The translations under genes were made by a program, and so were the position numbers. A stretch of 47,944 nucleotides of DNA, from NCBI GenBank assembly GCA_937928405.1, contig CALFWZ010000067.1, positions 1 through 47,944 of the forward strand. The letters are read 5' to 3'. The stretch is from an uncultured Saprospiraceae bacterium. Its GTDB lineage: Bacteria; Bacteroidota; Bacteroidia; Chitinophagales; Saprospiraceae. The notes beneath the pieces are model-generated. The model did no database searches. It was given only the letters and a program-made list of their open reading frames with translations, and was not told the origin of the DNA. This document shows positions 47,855 through 47,944 of this stretch, piece by piece. Numbering within the stretch: position 1 is the stretch's first letter; every line of letters begins with the position of its first letter.

Positions 47855-47944
47855 GTGTGCCATACATGGTGCTGTACTATAGGGTGTAAGTCCCGAGTGA
47901 GCCTAGAAGAGAGGGAATCACTAGCTAAAGGCAAGGGTGTCTTC
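47855..47944 (+). mobile_element. 5' end of a group IIC intron (continues past the right edge)
   Basis: The sequence begins GTGTGCC, a standard group IIC 5' end, and continues CATGGTGC, then CTATAGGGTGTAAGTCCCGA and finally AAGGCAAGGGTGTC. These blocks correspond, in order and spacing, to domain I of class C introns such as the well-studied Oceanobacillus iheyensis intron, as I remember it (GUGUGCC, CAUGGGUGC, CUAUAGGGUG..AGUCCC, CGCAAGGGUGUC). Class C introns characteristically insert just after intrinsic terminators, and this one starts exactly at the end of the T-run of a 12-bp terminator. The rest of the ribozyme and any reverse transcriptase/maturase gene lie outside the window. Confidence 0.88.

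Overview
The window looks like chromosomal DNA of a member of the Bacteroidota. A secreted protein at the right end carries a type IX secretion (T9SS) C-terminal sorting domain. Several genes are preceded by the Bacteroidota promoter element TAnnTTTG, and purine-rich Shine-Dalgarno sites are largely absent. Hybrid two-component proteins with a 7TMR-DISM sensor and AraC output, DUF2141 and choice-of-anchor proteins fit the same phylum. A Saprospiria-like lineage is my guess, but the sequence alone does not settle it. No rRNA, tRNA, CRISPR array or complete mobile element was seen.

Layout. 1-1075: an Rpn/PD-(D/E)XK nuclease gene and a truncated near-identical copy at the left edge. 1488-6020: zinc alcohol dehydrogenase, type II glutamine synthetase and two conserved unknown proteins. 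6.2-10 kb: mutS and a TerC-family membrane protein. 10.2-15.3 kb: three exported hydrolases on the minus strand (alpha/beta hydrolase, six-hairpin glycosidase-like protein, M28 peptidase). 15.6-25.2 kb: a minus-strand exopolysaccharide cluster. In transcription order it encodes a Wzz/Wzc-like protein with a degenerate kinase domain, a flippase, a glycosyltransferase, two paralogous O-antigen ligase/polymerases with a 42-residue membrane protein gene between them, and a short TolC-like protein. 25.6-30.5 kb: EEP-family phosphodiesterase, dapB, cysteine desulfurase and glmM, all minus strand. 30.8-38.8 kb: PAP2 phosphatase, ZIP transporter, a GAF protein converging on a large hybrid sensor kinase, and a UPF0173 hydrolase. 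38.8-47.8 kb: lipoprotein with sequence repeats, ABC-F ATPase (EttA-like), GNAT acetyltransferase, DUF2141 protein, DEAD-box helicase, sigma-54-type response regulator and a T9SS-secreted CxxCH protein.

Two non-coding features stand out. Between dapB and the cysteine desulfurase gene, on the opposite strand, lies a complete small transcription unit (about 27596-27732). It has a well-matched promoter, two copies of a hairpin plus a 15-nt motif at an exact 35-nt period, and an intrinsic terminator; I do not recognise the RNA. At the right edge, directly after the terminator of the T9SS gene, the last 90 bases match the 5' end of a group IIC intron, whose remainder lies outside the window.

Several intergenic palindromes recur (GTAGAG...CTCTAC type, TGTTGAATCGTT type, AACCTCAA type). 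They often sit on or next to stop codons, suggesting dispersed repeat families that may also serve as transcript ends.
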